A stretch of 64,000 nucleotides of DNA. It comes from Cardinalis cardinalis (lineage: Eukaryota > Chordata > Aves > Passeriformes > Cardinalidae). Location: NCBI GenBank assembly GCA_014549065.1, contig JACDOX010000012.1, positions 9,929,413 through 9,993,412 of the forward strand, read 5' to 3'. Positions 1-12,840 of the stretch are shown here, piece by piece. Every line of letters starts with the position of its first letter. Position 1 is the first letter of the stretch. The position numbers were made by a program, and so were the translations under genes. Below the pieces are notes generated by a model that was not told where the DNA came from, made no database searches, and saw nothing but the letters and a program-made list of their open reading frames with translations.

Positions 1-3000
1 GTTCTAGTGTGTTTACAGTGCTTTGCAGCTGTACAACATTGCTGTTTGTGGACAACTTTAAAGATTTCAAAGAGGTATTATCTCATCCACATTTGAATTT
101 CATTGCAGAAACTGTCAGAATCCTTTAAAACTAACTAGTGAGTTTATTTATCAGTAATAACAGAACGTACATTTTTATTGGTGATAATTTCTTTTATAGA
201 AATTTTATTCAGCTGGCATTCTTTACACTGCTTATAGACAAAGAGAATATATCGAACTTTTGGTTAAATACATATTATTAAATTATGATGAATATTATTT
301 TTTTACATAACAATTGCACACACCTAAGTGTGGTATTTTTTCAGAAAATAAAAAGTCACAAAAATATTATTTTAAGCATTTTAGTTTCTCCTTTTAAAGG
401 ACCATACAGTGTTCTGTCAACTATATCAATATTTAGACAAGAGATTTCTTAAAATCTAGTCAGTAAGATGTATGGTTATCGAAAAGAAGAATAAAAAGTA
501 GAGCAGTGGAAATACAGGCTTGATTTTAACATGTCACTTCATCAACATGAGTATTATTCCGATGATTTGAATTTCACCATTGGCTTGTAGCTGGCAAAGG
601 AGCAGACAGAGCCTACTGTAAGGTGGTGATATTGGAATCTCATTACCACCNAGCTAGGCAGTGAATCCACATTTGACAAATATCATATTTCTTCTCTGGC
701 AAACTTTCATGCAAATTCAGACCAAATTTTAATGGCCTGAGTTTCATTAAGCCAAGATGCAGCTGGGATTTGGAGAAATGTTTAACAAATGTATACTAAA
801 AAAGTCAACCAACCAAAATAAAAAAAAGAATATAACCATGACTAAAAAAAAAAACTAAAACTCAAACAAAGCTTTAGTTAAGCTAATTAGAAGTATTATC
901 AGCTTTCATAGAGAGTAAGGCACAGATAATTCCCAGANACTCAATTCCTTACATTTAAATCTTAATTTGTTTTGGTAAAAAGTTTCAAAATAGCTGTGAT
1001 TTTTCACCTCTACTGTGAAAAACCTACATTTTACATGTCCTGAAAATCTAAATCACAAGTGATCTAATAACTTTCTAATTCACAATAACTTTTCAATAAG
1101 CTTAAATAATTTCATCTTCAAAAATCTTCAAACAGAACTGTTTTCATAGCTATGTTCTACATGAATTGTAGCTTCAGTTATTGAAATTGTTTTCCACTTT
1201 AAATTTCCATCTTTAACTTGAAATCCTGAATCCTCTTTGATTGAAATTATGTTACCCTGAGACTTNCAAAACACGAAAAATAAAAACTTATATTTTTGCA
1301 TTTTTGAAGGTATTTAAATGTTTTTGGCTGGATTTCCATTTTTTATTCCAAAATATTTTCCTTTTTTCTTTCATTTATTTTTCCAGACTAGTGAACCAAG
1401 GTATTCAAGTACCACATAATTGTATGTATGATATTTCTTTATGAAACAGATTGATTTTCACTCTAAAACATTATATAATTATGACAAGTGTCCCTTCAAT
1501 ATTATATCATTTTAAAAATTCTTTTCTTACACTCTAGTAAAAATACCCATATTATTATCTTTTGTCCTGAAAGAGAAGCCTTNACAGCACATGTAAAATA
1601 TGTGCTTCAGATGAGGCTAGATNATGCTCAATGCAATTGGGTTAATTGGTTATCATATTTCAGAGAAAGCTGAGAAAATAGCTTACCTAGATCAACATGA
1701 TTGTTTAAGGAACTTATCACAGAATACCTTTACATATATTGAAAAGGGTAAATATTTTCTGGTTTAACTTTAATCTTTACATTTATTAACATATTACAAT
1801 CATAATTTGAAAGCTTTAAAAACAATGCGGTGCTCTATACAGGTACCCAAAATAATTTACTCATGCTGAAATAGATTCCTTCTGCTGTTTCTCAAAGAAT
1901 GACGTTTGTAACATGGCAGGTTGGGGGTTGGGGGACGACTGTATAGGATGACCCAGGGAGTTGGTATTTAATCCCTTTCTTAGTGTCAAATCAGATCTCT
2001 GAAATTTCCTACAGCTTTTGATGCAGGGCACTGGTAGGACAAGCTGAATATGTGGAATTTACGTTTGCACTTGAAATGTTACCAACAGAATAAAACAAAA
2101 CAGGTANGTCTACCAGAAATAGCATGATAAGCTTATTAGGGCAAAACAAGAAATAGCAATATTGGTTCAGCCCAGGACACATAGAAAATGTGTGACAGAG
2201 ATAAAAATTTAGAGCCATTGATTTCAATATATCTTAACTATGTCTTCATGGAAACTCATACAATTTGTTATGCAANAAGAAAAAACAAATTCACAAAACA
2301 CCAAAACGTAGCAGAAGAAAATAAGCAAATGGAGAAGACCTTTCTTTTNGGACTGCTGTGCGTAGGGGAGACAGATATCAATGATTAAAAATGTGGAAAA
2401 AGTACATAATAAGGCTCTGACCCACAAAAGTTTTAATAGACTCACATGTATTAAATAAAACAATTTTTGTATATTTTCTTTGGGATGAGATCTCAGAATC
2501 TAGGCAGATGAAAATTACAAGATAAAGAGGCTTTCTGTGAAAAATGACACCTCATAATCCCAAACAGTTAAGATTTATAGATATGTATATTATAACCTTG
2601 CTCAAAAAGAGTCTTTATCTTGATCTCCATCCCCAATGACAGGTACAAGACACCTGCCAGATGGTTTACATCTTAATTTGAGCAAAGTAATCTTGCACAA
2701 CAGCTACTCAGTGTTTGAAGAGTCCCTCTTTTGAGTCTGTATTGTAACAGAAGATTATCCCTAACTTAAAATCCTTAAACAGAAAAATCAAGAAGTTTCA
2801 GGTAATCAAAATATTATAAACTGGTTTTCTGTTCAGAAATCACCATCAAACACTCTTAAATTCTAAGTTCAGAATTTGCTTTTTTTGCATTATTGATCCA
2901 TCTGCCATGCACACCAGCCATGGGCAGAGGGGAAAACACCTGCACTGGAGTAGAAAAGCTGCCAATGCAGACTNCCCTTTGGCAAGTGGGATAAAAATTC

Positions 3001-5469
3001 AGCTTTTGGAGATAAGATTGTCTTGTGTCTGTCATCATCCACATGTTCATTGGGACTATTTTCAACTGCTGAAGCTAACAGCGTTTAAATACTGATAGAG
3101 GCTTGCAGTTCTTAAAGTGTTCCTATCTTTAGGAATGAGCTTTTTGAGGTTTAAGTAAAACCTCAAAAAAACACACCAAAAACCTTGATGAGCCATGGAT
3201 TGCCAGAGTAAAGNAACTGATGCAAGAAAAATTGGAATGTACAAATATGGTTCATAAAATTCTGTAAATGTTAAATTCTGACCTAATGGACCTGTGAAAG
3301 CCACAGACTGTACATCTATGTTATGTTATTGTAATATAATGTTATTGTAGAATATTCCTGAATTTTTCACCTGACACAGAGTTTATTCTGAATCTTTGTC
3401 TCTTTTAGATACAAAAATATACTAGTACAGTATGAATGTTCATTATCCCTTGAGAAACTCATGCAAAATTACCACAGCTTGCAGACAACTCCGAGTGACT
3501 ATTCGCAGTTGTGGAACTAAGGAGTCACAAAAATCAAATCANTTTTCTTCTCTCTCTCCTCTCTAGCCAGCAGTACTTTATTTAAAATAATTATGCAAAA
3601 AGGGCTTATGTAAAATGAGACTATTTTCAGGTGACAGTTACTCTGACCTGGTTTAAACATTTTTATTAAGTTGACTTGAATTATTTCCCACACGTAGCCA
3701 TTTCTCTCTGCTGCCAGTAAACTCAGTAACTATCTCAGCTAAAAATGTCTGCCTAGACATATCTTACATTCCTCTCTGGAAGCTCAGCATCTTGACAGAT
3801 GGATCACACTTCTATTATTCAAATGCTTATAATAAAATATTTAATTCTTTACACAATTTATGAATAAAATTGCTCTCCTTTTGGCATTGGAAGCTTCATA
3901 CTTACCTGTAGTCAGCTCTCATCACCACCATAAAATGATGTAAATACCAATAGTAACATTATTAATCTTGATGTCTTTTCCATGCCATCAAGTAACGATA
4001 TTTCCTGATATTAAGAGCCATTCACAATCCTAGACCTTATTGTCTATAATCCTAATTTCCCACTTCTCTTATTTAGCGTTTGATATATAGGATGCAATAC
4101 ACAATACAGAAATTTCAGTAGTATTCCCTGTGGCTGGTTACCTTTGCAAGTCCCTGCTTATGACATGCAATGATTTGCAGGGCTTTGGGTATTGTCCCAA
4201 GCCTTCCCCTTTTTTTGTTAGAATTAGCAGTGCTATTAAATGCAATTTTGAGATTCTNTGTGGGAAAATATTGTTTCTCTTCCATTTGCTTCTCATTTGA
4301 GTTTAGTGTGTCTTTTTTAAAAATAAAGCATCTGATACTAAGGTTTNTTCATCTTGAAATGGAAATAATGAGTTAGTTTTCCTCTCACAGCTGAGACTCC
4401 TATCTGTTCATATAGCACTGTGANTCTTGATATGTCAGTGTGGATTTTGAATATTTCCTGCCTTTTTTAGTTAATGCATGAATTCACTTACATTTTTCAC
4501 TTGCTCTAAATAAGGACNACACATACAGATACCTAGTAAATGTGATGTTGCAATCTTCTGCTTGAAATGGTAGCTAAAATTGCAGTGATCCTGCAAAGGC
4601 TAGAGAAGCAGGTAAAGAAGAGAAAACAGGCATGTTTGGTGTCTGCTGTAGATGAGGTGGTAAAATGGCATTATTCAAAATGGTTCATAAGAAGTTGTGG
4701 TTGTTCAGTTACATTGGAAGGCAGAAAATTTGAAGCAGATTGAAAAATACTTTTTTTAAGAAACTCATCTCGATAAGTCATCATCAGAAAATTCTGTGTC
4801 AAGGGTTCAGCAAAATGAAACCCAAAAGTTCAGGAAGGATTACAAACTAATATCAAGGAATCTGCCAATACTCCAACAGAAGAGTGTTAAGAAGGAATTA
4901 GACAATTTTCTGGTAGGCAAGTTTTTCTAGACTTCAACAGCAAACACTTTTTTTGTCTTCTTGAAAACTTCCTCAAATCTTAGTGATCCTTCTAGTTTAG
5001 TGTCTTTCTATGAAATTAAGACCACATTTTAAAAGATGGAAAAAGGGTAACAGTCAGAAATATCAAAGGCTGATATTAAATCAAAGCAGAATTTTCATTT
5101 GCAGAAANTCCTAACATAATACAAAAATATGCCCACAATTTTAGACAATAAATTTCCTTTTTCTTTTCAGTTGGGCTTTTTCCTATTTTATTTTTACTGA
5201 TATTGTTTGCGCTTACACAGTAAAGAGAAATACATGCAGTATTCTTAATTTTAGAATTTCAGATTATTTTTGTCTTTTTGAAAAGCAAATGTATCATTAT
5301 AAGGAAATTGAAATTAGCAAATGGATCAGGAAACAGGAAGAGAGAAGGTAAAAGAATAGCCTTCATGGGAAATAAAGAAAAAAGCAAAGGCAAGTCAACA
5401 TTTGGGACCACTCCTTAGAATTAATTAAAATTTAGAGGGTTTTTTTTCACTTTTAGATTATCACACTCT
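1..5469. other. Unique AT-rich noncoding DNA
   Basis: I see no gene, RNA gene or recognisable transposable element here. All open frames are short (under about 80 codons), several contain N bases, and none shows a recognisable domain. The sequence is AT-rich with scattered short A and T runs. It is best read as intergenic or intronic DNA. Confidence 0.6.
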
Positions 5470-5511
5470 TACACAAGACTGATACTTCATTACACAAGAC
5501 TGATACTTCAT
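5470..5511. repeat. Perfect 21-bp tandem duplication
   Basis: Two identical 21-bp copies sit head to tail at 5470-5490 and 5491-5511, with unit core ACACAAGACTGATACTTCA. No diverged third copy flanks them, so this looks like a recent slippage or replication duplication. No function is suggested. Confidence 0.9.
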
Positions 5512-7630
5512 ACTCATTTTTCTCTACCTTCTCTTTCATGCTTCAAAAATGTATTTTCAGAGGAAAAAAAAGTTGACAATTTTCAACTAAGAATATTTTT
5601 AGTAGGTGTAGTTTGAGCAACAAGCAGATATTATAATTCTCATCCCATGAGAATGTAGGGCTGAATACAAATACAGGTGAAATATAAGCTTTCTTTAGAT
5701 ACATATTTATTGATAATAGTAAGCTTTTGATATGTTTTATAAATGACATTTCTGGAGACTGAAAATGACAACAGTTTAACTTTCCGTCCTATGTTATAAT
5801 CCATGTTAAATCAAAGCCTTCTTCCAAGACTTTGATAAGAATTGTGGGAATTATGTCTTCTAAGAGTATTGATTTTAAATAGCTGTCAGTTTTTTATATG
5901 ACTTTGCTTTATATAACAACTCTTTAGGGAATATTTAATTAAATCATAATTGCCAAAAATATCCTTGTCAGGCACTGCAGGACTGTAGGGAAATGGAAAG
6001 ACATGTTGAAGAGAATCTCATTATCAATGACCTGTTTAATACAAATTAAAATTTACTTATTCTAAATAGACTAGATGAAATAAACAGTCTATATCTTTGC
6101 AAACTAATATAGTTCAAACATACTATGGAACTCAATACAAGAATATATTAAAATATGAAGCATGTACTTAATTGCGATATGAAACTGATGAANAATAAGA
6201 ATCCCCAAAATATCTCTAAAATTCAAATGGCAAGAAACTTCAACAATAATGCAAACGCCTTCAATCTTTTTCTCTCTTGTGATTCTGCTCCTCAGCCCTG
6301 CAGTCTTGCAGTTTCCAAAGTGCATTAAACAGATGTAGAGTTGAACTCTCTCATTAACTATAACAGTGTAGCAGGACATTCATATTACTTTCACTACAAA
6401 GGTGCAAATCAACCAATTGAATCAATAAAATCAGCACCTGCTACAAAACAAAATGCTGATCTCTTTACTGAGTCATACAGACACAATATTCTGACTGTGT
6501 GTATTAGATTGGAAAATACAGGTTGCTGGTTACTGGAAATGTCAGCTTGCTACTCTATAGGTGGGTAAAGACATCAAAGAAACAAGCTGTCCATGTTTGT
6601 CTTCAGGAATTTACAATATAAGGATCAAAGAATGACATGAAACNTTCAAAGAGGAAAAATAATCTTTAGACTAGGTACAAAATAATGCTTTAGAAAGCAG
6701 TAAGAGTGCTTGTGAGATTCTTATTAGATGATACAGTATTTGTTATCAAAAACTTCTGTTATTTAAACTATCTATCTTGTAAATAGACAAGACTCTTTAG
6801 AATAAATATTTTCAAAGTTTAATCATTAGGGTTTCTACAAAAACAAGATCCTGTGTTTATTACTTCCCATACTTTGTTCTAGTGCTCCTACAGTCTCCAG
6901 GTCATAGAGAGAGAGAAGATTAACNTGTGTCTTTTCTTTGAATTTGCCTTTTCCCCAGCATATTTTCTGAGATTATTAACTTTTTGGGTACTGTGACAAT
7001 ATGTTTCTCTGTGTCATCTTTACTGCAGCTTTCCTGGCACTATGGAAATTTACAGACATTATTCTTTGTGATAGATGCCTAATTAGAAAATGAGTAAGGA
7101 GAACAAAGTTGGCAAGAGGTTCTAAAAAGAGACTTGTCCTTGATGAACATTAGCATATGTTTCTGTCGAATTCCTCCTTTTGTCTACCTCATTTTTTTGT
7201 GTTTTTAATTAGAATAGAACACTGAGTTATGGCTTGTACAGTGTAGGTTATTGATCATTCTTCCTACACAGTCCAAAACAAAAGACTGAAGCATTTGTGC
7301 TTCCTTCTGTTATTTTGTGCCAGTGCNTGTACATAAAACTGAGTGCCCCAACACCAGCTGTTCTGGACTGACAGATTTTGAAACTCACCATCTCTATGGG
7401 ATCAGTCTTGCTGATATTTTACCATAGATTTAAAAGGGAAGAGCTCTGAAGGAAACTACAGAGCCAATAGAGAGGTCGTAGTTGAAAATAATTGTTCTTT
7501 ACAGCTCCTAAGCATCTTTTAAAAGACTGAATATCAGTTGTTCTTCTTGAGCAATTTACATGAGACATTACAAAAGAAAGTAGAAGCCTAAAGAATTAAT
7601 GTTTTCACCTCTGATATCTTGNGATTTTCT
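5512..7630. other. Unique noncoding DNA
   Basis: No repeat family or convincing coding region is visible. The two longest frames (6104-6379 reverse and 6341-6568 forward) have no recognisable domain and are within the length expected by chance in AT-rich DNA. Confidence 0.55.
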
Positions 7631-7636
7631 TTTATT
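7631..7636 (-). promoter_or_regulatory. Possible polyadenylation signal downstream of the 7788-8138 frame
   Basis: The forward bases TTTATT read AATAAA on the reverse strand, about 150 bases past the stop codon of the 7788-8138 frame. The spacing would suit a terminal exon, but this hexamer is frequent by chance in AT-rich DNA. Confidence 0.2.
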
Positions 7637-7787
7637 CCCAGTTCTTAAGATCATGCTGTATTAATATCAGGGACATAAATCCTTTGCCATAATTCCATTA
7701 AGTCCCATTCACTTTCCTGAATTAGCAGCTAGTTCTTCTGAAGGCTGATTTTCTTCTCTGTTGTCACATTTTCTGTCACTCATAGTA

Positions 7788-8138
7788 TTAAAGCAGGGAG
7801 AATATTAAAGCAGCATTGAAGGCCACAGCAATTAAGAGAGAATTCAGTGTCACCTGCACTTGGTGTGTGCGATACTGCTCCAGATCAGACAGAAATGAGT
7901 TCTGCATAACAGATGAGATGTTATGAAAAAGGACTGTGAAGAATGACCCTGAAGAAGTGTGGGAAGAAGAAAGCAGTGGAAAGGAAAATTCAAATATAAC
8001 CTCAATAAGTGATAGTGCAGCACTAAGGAACAACATCATGGCCTGAAAAACAACTTGAGAACTCCGACTCTCCCTCAACATGTACAACTGCTGATCAAAT
8101 TTCACATAAACATTGCTTAGCTTATCTATAATAGACAT
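7788..8138 (-). CDS. Unrecognised 116-codon open frame, possible terminal exon or chance ORF
   Basis: This reverse-strand frame opens with ATG at 8138-8136 and closes with TAA at 7790-7788. The 116-residue product has no N-derived unknowns. It has a polar start of about 30 residues, a hydrophobic stretch at about residues 32-55 (VVFQAMMLFLSAALSLIEV and following), a serine/threonine-rich middle, and a second hydrophobic segment at the extreme C terminus (LLIAVAFNAALIFSLL). That would fit a small protein with two membrane segments. The frame is open for 14 codons upstream of the ATG, to a TGA, and contains AG dinucleotides that could serve as splice acceptors (for example TTACTGCAG just upstream). 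I do not recognise the family. By length alone, several ORFs of this size are expected by chance in 64 kb of AT-rich DNA, so this is a candidate only. Confidence 0.2.
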   Translation of the reverse strand: MSIIDKLSNVYVKFDQQLYMLRESRSSQVVFQAMMLFLSAALSLIEVIFEFSFPLLSSSHTSSGSFFTVLFHNISSVMQNSFLSDLEQYRTHQVQVTLNSLLIAVAFNAALIFSLL

Positions 8139-9366
8139 ACATCTAACTGGACAAATTCTGCAGTAACTGGTAAAGTCTCACCTTAAGTGATGATGTATGT
8201 CACTCCTAGTAGACTTTAAAGTGGCACTCTTAGTTAAAATAGGCATTTTGCCCTTTGTGTAGAAATGCCCTTCTCATCCCCTTGAAGAACCAACTGATGA
8301 AGGCCTTGAAAGTATTTCCTCAGCTGGCTGGTCCCATCGACACANGCACAGCATTTCTCAATACAGCTAATTAAGTGTGGAATTTGAAGTGATAATGTGT
8401 ATCTTAAAATTAGTTCAATTGCTTTGCATGGGATAGTTCAGTTTATCAAACACACACTTATGGCACTATTTAAATGTTCACAAGTTGTTCTTATCTGGTC
8501 TGTAACTGTAGGTCAAAAATTTTAGGAATCTCCCTAGTGTGTATCTCTTTTTTTNTACCATATTTGACTTATATCTTCATATATCTATCTAGATGGCTTG
8601 AATATTGTGTTGCTGCTACAATGGCAATTTATGTTTGTGTTTAAGCAACTGACATGAACTGATTTACTCAACTGACTTCCTCTGATTCCTATTTAGATTC
8701 AGACCTTGTTAACAAAAGGTAGGCATCTATTGTCTTTGAAAGTACTGGACTTCAACTGGCAATCCAGGACAGCATCAGTCTTCTGTAGATCCTGTCAGAT
8801 ATAATCTCAAATAAGAATAACTTTTTCCAAGGCAACTGACCTGAATTGCTCAAATCCAAAATTTAGATGACTAAATGTGTCAAATTTTCATTGACTCTCA
8901 TCCACTATAATGTATAATAAATATTCCTGTGTATGACTGAAATGTGTGTTAAAACTTGGTATTCTTATGGACAACCAATATCTAGCATCCTTTAGTTTTA
9001 TTTAAGAAGCATAAGCATATTTAAAACCTCCAGCCATATCATTGATTCTTGACTGAAAGAATTAAATTCAGCTGATTAAATATAAATCAGACACGCTTAC
9101 TTTACAACCACAGCTTTGTGAACTGAACTAAAAGAAACATTTGTGTTCTTTCTGTGCTGCCCAGTCTAGCTCTTAGTACAAAGAAAGAATCATGGCTGAA
9201 CCCTGTGCAATCAGACANTGCCACTGCATCCTCCTGCTCAGTCCTCAAAATAATTTCTTTTCTACTTCTGTTGAAGGTATGAATTTACTTTATGTGCTGG
9301 ATCCTTTCAGTTCATATGAAGATGAACTTCAGGTAAAGATTGTCTAAGAAAAGAGTGATTGATGAA
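8139..9366. other. Unique noncoding DNA
   Basis: No repeat, RNA gene or open frame worth reporting is visible between the candidate frame and the assembly gap. Confidence 0.55.
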
Positions 9367-9396
9367 NNNNNNNNNNNNNNNNNNNNNNNNNNNNNN
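9367..9396. other. Assembly gap (30 N)
   Basis: A run of 30 consecutive N bases directly abuts the AAGG microsatellite. The true length of the repeat on this side is therefore unknown. Confidence 0.95.
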
Positions 9397-9492
9397 AAGG
9401 AAGGAAGGAAGGAAGGAAGGAAGGAAGGAAGGAAGGAAGGAAGGAAGGAAGGAAGGAAGGAAGGAAGGAAGGAAGGAAGGAAGGAAGGAAGG
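9397..9492 (+). repeat. (AAGG)n microsatellite, 24 uninterrupted units
   Basis: Ninety-six bases of perfect AAGG tetranucleotide repeat follow the N gap and then decay into GGAGAGAAAC. One strand is pure purine and the other pure pyrimidine, so the tract is prone to slippage and assembly collapse. The open frames across it (KEGR repeats forward, LPSF repeats reverse) are artefacts of the repeat. Confidence 0.97.
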
Positions 9493-9640
9493 AGAGAAAC
9501 CTTTGTTTTAAAAAATAAAATTTAAAAAAATATCTCAACATCTTCCTTGTTTAAGCAGCTGCAACCCCTATGAGCTTCACAGAGAGCTGAAATGCTTCTG
9601 AGATCAATTAGCTGTGACCCCAAATAATCAGAAATGCAAG

Positions 9641-10480
9641 ACTTGGCAAAAGACAAATTTCACAAATAGATAGTGTTTATTTTGCACTCCTGAAATCAGA
9701 CATGGTTTATATTTCAATGTTTGAACAATTTTGGTNATGTACAATTGTGAGAGATTTTGGGAGGAGATTTTGGGCTCAAAACCTTTCAGGCACGTGTGTG
9801 AGTGGAAAGGACAGGTTGGGTTTTGCTCCAGTGAGGTGATGCCCTGCTTTGCACATCCTACCCCACCGGGGTCTGCATCCCAGCCTCTGCAATGGTCACC
9901 AAGCCCTGGCAGGCAATGCTCCTCACCTGCCCCTGGAGCCTCTAACCCAGCTCCTGACTGGACATCAGACCAAAAGTCCCACCTGGGGCAAGGGCCCAGG
10001 AAAGCCAAAGGGTACTTAAGCCAAAGAACAGTACAAGGACAGGTCTTGAGCCTACCTTCCCTTGGATTTTATATTTGTTCTTTTCTATTTCTAATTCATT
10101 CTTCGTGAAGGCTGAGTAACTTAAATTCAGATAAGTTAGACTTTCCTAAGTTGAATAGGCTTAGAGCTTGCTAAGTTAATGTTTTTTTGAAATGCTTAAT
10201 GTTGATTGAATATTGCTTCAAACTTTTGCCCGAGTTCCCTGAATTTCTGAAGTTTGCTGGTAAAATTTTTGTTGTTTTGATCTCTTGAGAATATCTTGTC
10301 AGTATTTCTTCCTTGCATCTAAATCAGGGTATGTAAAAAACCTGCAAAAATGTGAGCCCCTTTAAAGGACTTGGTGACAGAGTTCTGGAGCTTTACAGCC
10401 ATTACTGGAGAGTCCCTAACGGAATCTTATCAAAGAAGTTGAACAACTGTACTACTGTTCATCCCTTCTCTAGGTAACAT
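9641..10480. mobile_element. Probable LTR-derived dispersed repeat, orientation uncertain
   Basis: The base composition rises sharply above the surrounding AT-rich DNA from about 9775 to 10020, and the block has the look of a retroviral LTR U3/R. A reverse-strand AATAAA lies at 9681-9676. A short TACTTAAG sequence sits near 10013. The continuation (about 10020-10480, including the AGATAAGTTAGACTTTCC stretch) reads like R/U5 or leader sequence of a passerine ERV. I cannot define exact ends, terminal TG...CA or a target-site duplication. The reading frames on both strands across it are by-products of the GC-rich stretch. Confidence 0.42.
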
Positions 10481-10619
10481 TCTTTAGGTAATTAAGCCTA
10501 AAAACAAAGTAATAGGAATAAGGAAAGCTCTGTCATAGGCCTGACCCCTCTGAAACAGGCAGAACTCCTCAGCAGATTCTGTTGTTGAACTGTGATCTTT
10601 GTTCCCTGCCTTCGTATTT

Positions 10620-11115
10620 GGTTTATTTGTCCAAGTGTTGGCAGTGGCAGCAGTTCAGGGGTGAAATCTGAGAAAAGAGGGGGGCTGCCCCATCCCAGCT
10701 ACAGCCAGTTCCATCTGGTAAAGTCAGATCCAGTGGATCTTCTGCAGGACACAGTTGAGCTGAAGTAATACTTCCAATGCTTCTGTGATAATATTTTTGA
10801 GATACCAACTGTGAGAGTGTGAAAAAAATGAGAGAAACAGCCCTGTACATACCTGTACATACATTCTCAAAGGAGAAAAAGAGGGATGAGACACTCTTAG
10901 CCTCAAGGTCAAGATTCCCCTGCAGACCATGGAAAAGACCAGGGTGAAGGAAGTTGTTTCCCCACAGCCCATGGAGGACCATAGAGAAGCAGGTAGCCAT
11001 TTGCAGGCCGTGAAGGACCCCATCCCAGAGCAGGCTGGAGAAAGCTGCAACCCACGGAGACCCAGAGAAGGGTCGTGTCAGACTCACTACCTATACTGGA
11101 ACAGGGAAAAAGTGT
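10620..11115 (+). mobile_element. LTR fragment, same broad family as the 21.2 and 53.7 kb LTRs
   Basis: The stretch at about 10900-11100 carries the run of motifs seen in the 21238-22517 LTR: ATTCCCCTGCAG, then CAGCCCATGGAGG, then GCAGGCCGTG, then CCCAGAGCAGG. The earlier half (10620-10900) is less clearly alignable. No clean TG or CA terminus is visible, so it is either a truncated or diverged LTR or part of one element with the block at 9641-10480. The 154-codon reverse frame here is an LTR artefact, like the larger one in the 21 kb copy. Confidence 0.5.
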
Positions 11116-12620
11116 AAAAATTGGGTGGTGCGGAGAGGAGCTATTGCAGAATAACTATAACCCTCTATTTCTTTGGTTTTTCTAGACATTATGCCAGCTG
11201 AATACCATTTTTAGGGCTTTTATTACCTCAACAGAGACTTGTATTTTATCAGTCTTAGATAATGTTCTGCTCCAATCACCTTTGTTTATCTACTATCTTG
11301 CCACTTGACTTTTTCTTTGTGGAATTGATGATGTAAAGCAAATAAATAAGGAAAATGTTTGAAGACTCTTTTTGCAGAACATAAAGCAAAGAAGTAAATG
11401 AGAATGAAGATAAATGAGCATGAACACAGACTGACCTTTTAAAACTTTCAGCATACAACATAATGGAGATAAGAAGTTTGCTGTGGAAGGTAAGTATACA
11501 GTACATGTTCTTACTAGCAATAATGGAATTCTAGAAATTGNTTCAGTGTCTTTCCATTAAATGTCTTTCTTGGCAAACTAGTATAATTATTGTATATACA
11601 AACTGTTCTGTATAGTAAAGTTTATTGACGAATGCAAGATGTGCATGGTTTTTTTTCCTCTATTTTGATTTCAAATTATATTACACTATCATGTGAAGAT
11701 ATCTGGGTTATAGTCATAGTGTTTTAAAGCATATATTTTATTTCTTTTTTAGATGGGAAATTGTTATTATTAAAGAGGTCTTGGGTATAAAATAAGGGAT
11801 TTCTACTGAAAAACTTGGTATCCGAAGTCAGTGAATGCATGAAGAATAATTCATAATCCCCAAGGAACAGTTACATTACATAAGACTAGGTCACAGAAAT
11901 GTGTTTGTGGAATATTAACTTGCCTATATTTTTTCTTCCTGAAGGCTTTATTAAATTGCTTTTTAGAACTACACTGCAGTATTATTGCTGGAATAGGTGT
12001 CTGTGAATACTTAAATTCAGCATACACTGTACCCTGCCTCAATTAAGATGTATCTCTGATGGTATTGTCTACATAGAAATTGATAAAATGCATATTGTGA
12101 GGACAGAACCAGACATAAATGAGATCTCTCAGGTACAGCTATCAGCATTAGTATGGTAGCACAATATTCCAAGCAGCAAATGAGGCAATCCCAGAAAGCT
12201 GTATTACAGCTCTGTCATGGCACTTGTAGTATACTGACATGGTGGCTGAACAAGCTATATGAAAACTATCTCAGATATTTTTAAAGAAAAACTGAATAAA
12301 TATGTTTATGAGATGTCTACTACTTGATCAGCAAGATCTATATAAGCAATAAATGTATCCTAAATTGTCGTGATGGGAGCACAGAAATATGTTACAGGTG
12401 TTTCATTGAAACAAAGGCCTCTATAGCAGAAGAAATAGCTGCTGTTGAGAAAAGGATGTTACAGGATGACTGCATCTGCATTCACATGGCAGTGTTTGTA
12501 CTTGCTCTTTGTCTGAGTAACTTCCATTTAATGAGTACTTCCTCTTTGTAGTTGTTAAGTAGTGCATAGAAATATATGTTTATATATGATAAGTCTTCAT
12601 ACAGGTGAACATTATTTTAC
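11116..12620. other. Unique noncoding DNA
   Basis: AT-rich sequence with no recognised repeat. The two overlapping reverse frames at 11276-11520 are short and show no domain. Confidence 0.5.
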
Positions 12621-12750
12621 AGAACTGTAGGAGGGTGTGGGTTGGAAGGAACCTTAAGAATCATCTAGTCCCAGTCTGCCTGCCAGGGGCAAGGACACCT
12701 TCCACTAGATCAAGTGGCTCATAGCCTTACTCCATCTGGTCTTGAACAGG
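12621..12750 (-). mobile_element. CR1 LINE 3'-end fragment
   Basis: The forward strand shows the reverse complement of the avian CR1 3' end: GGGTTGGAAGGAACCTTAAG, then ATCATCTAGTCCCA, then TGCCAGGGGCAAGGACACC, then CCACTAGATCAAGTGGCTC. The copy is 5'-truncated at about 12750, as CR1 insertions usually are. It encodes nothing. Confidence 0.85.
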
Positions 12751-12756
12751 AGGAAA

Positions 12757-12840
12757 AAACTTAAAATATAACTGGATATCACTGAAACAAACTTAAAATT
12801 GTTGAACAAAACTTAAAATACAATTTCATATCACTGAAAC
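12757..12840. repeat. Imperfect short tandem repeat next to the CR1 tail
   Basis: An AAACTTAAAAT...ATATCACTGAAAC module occurs at 12757-12788 and again at 12808-12840, with a partial third AAACTTAAAATTG copy between them. This is a small local duplication with no evident function. Confidence 0.7.

Noticed and set aside
9340..9541. KEGR-repeat and LPSF-repeat peptides
   Set aside because: They are translations of the AAGG microsatellite and the N gap.
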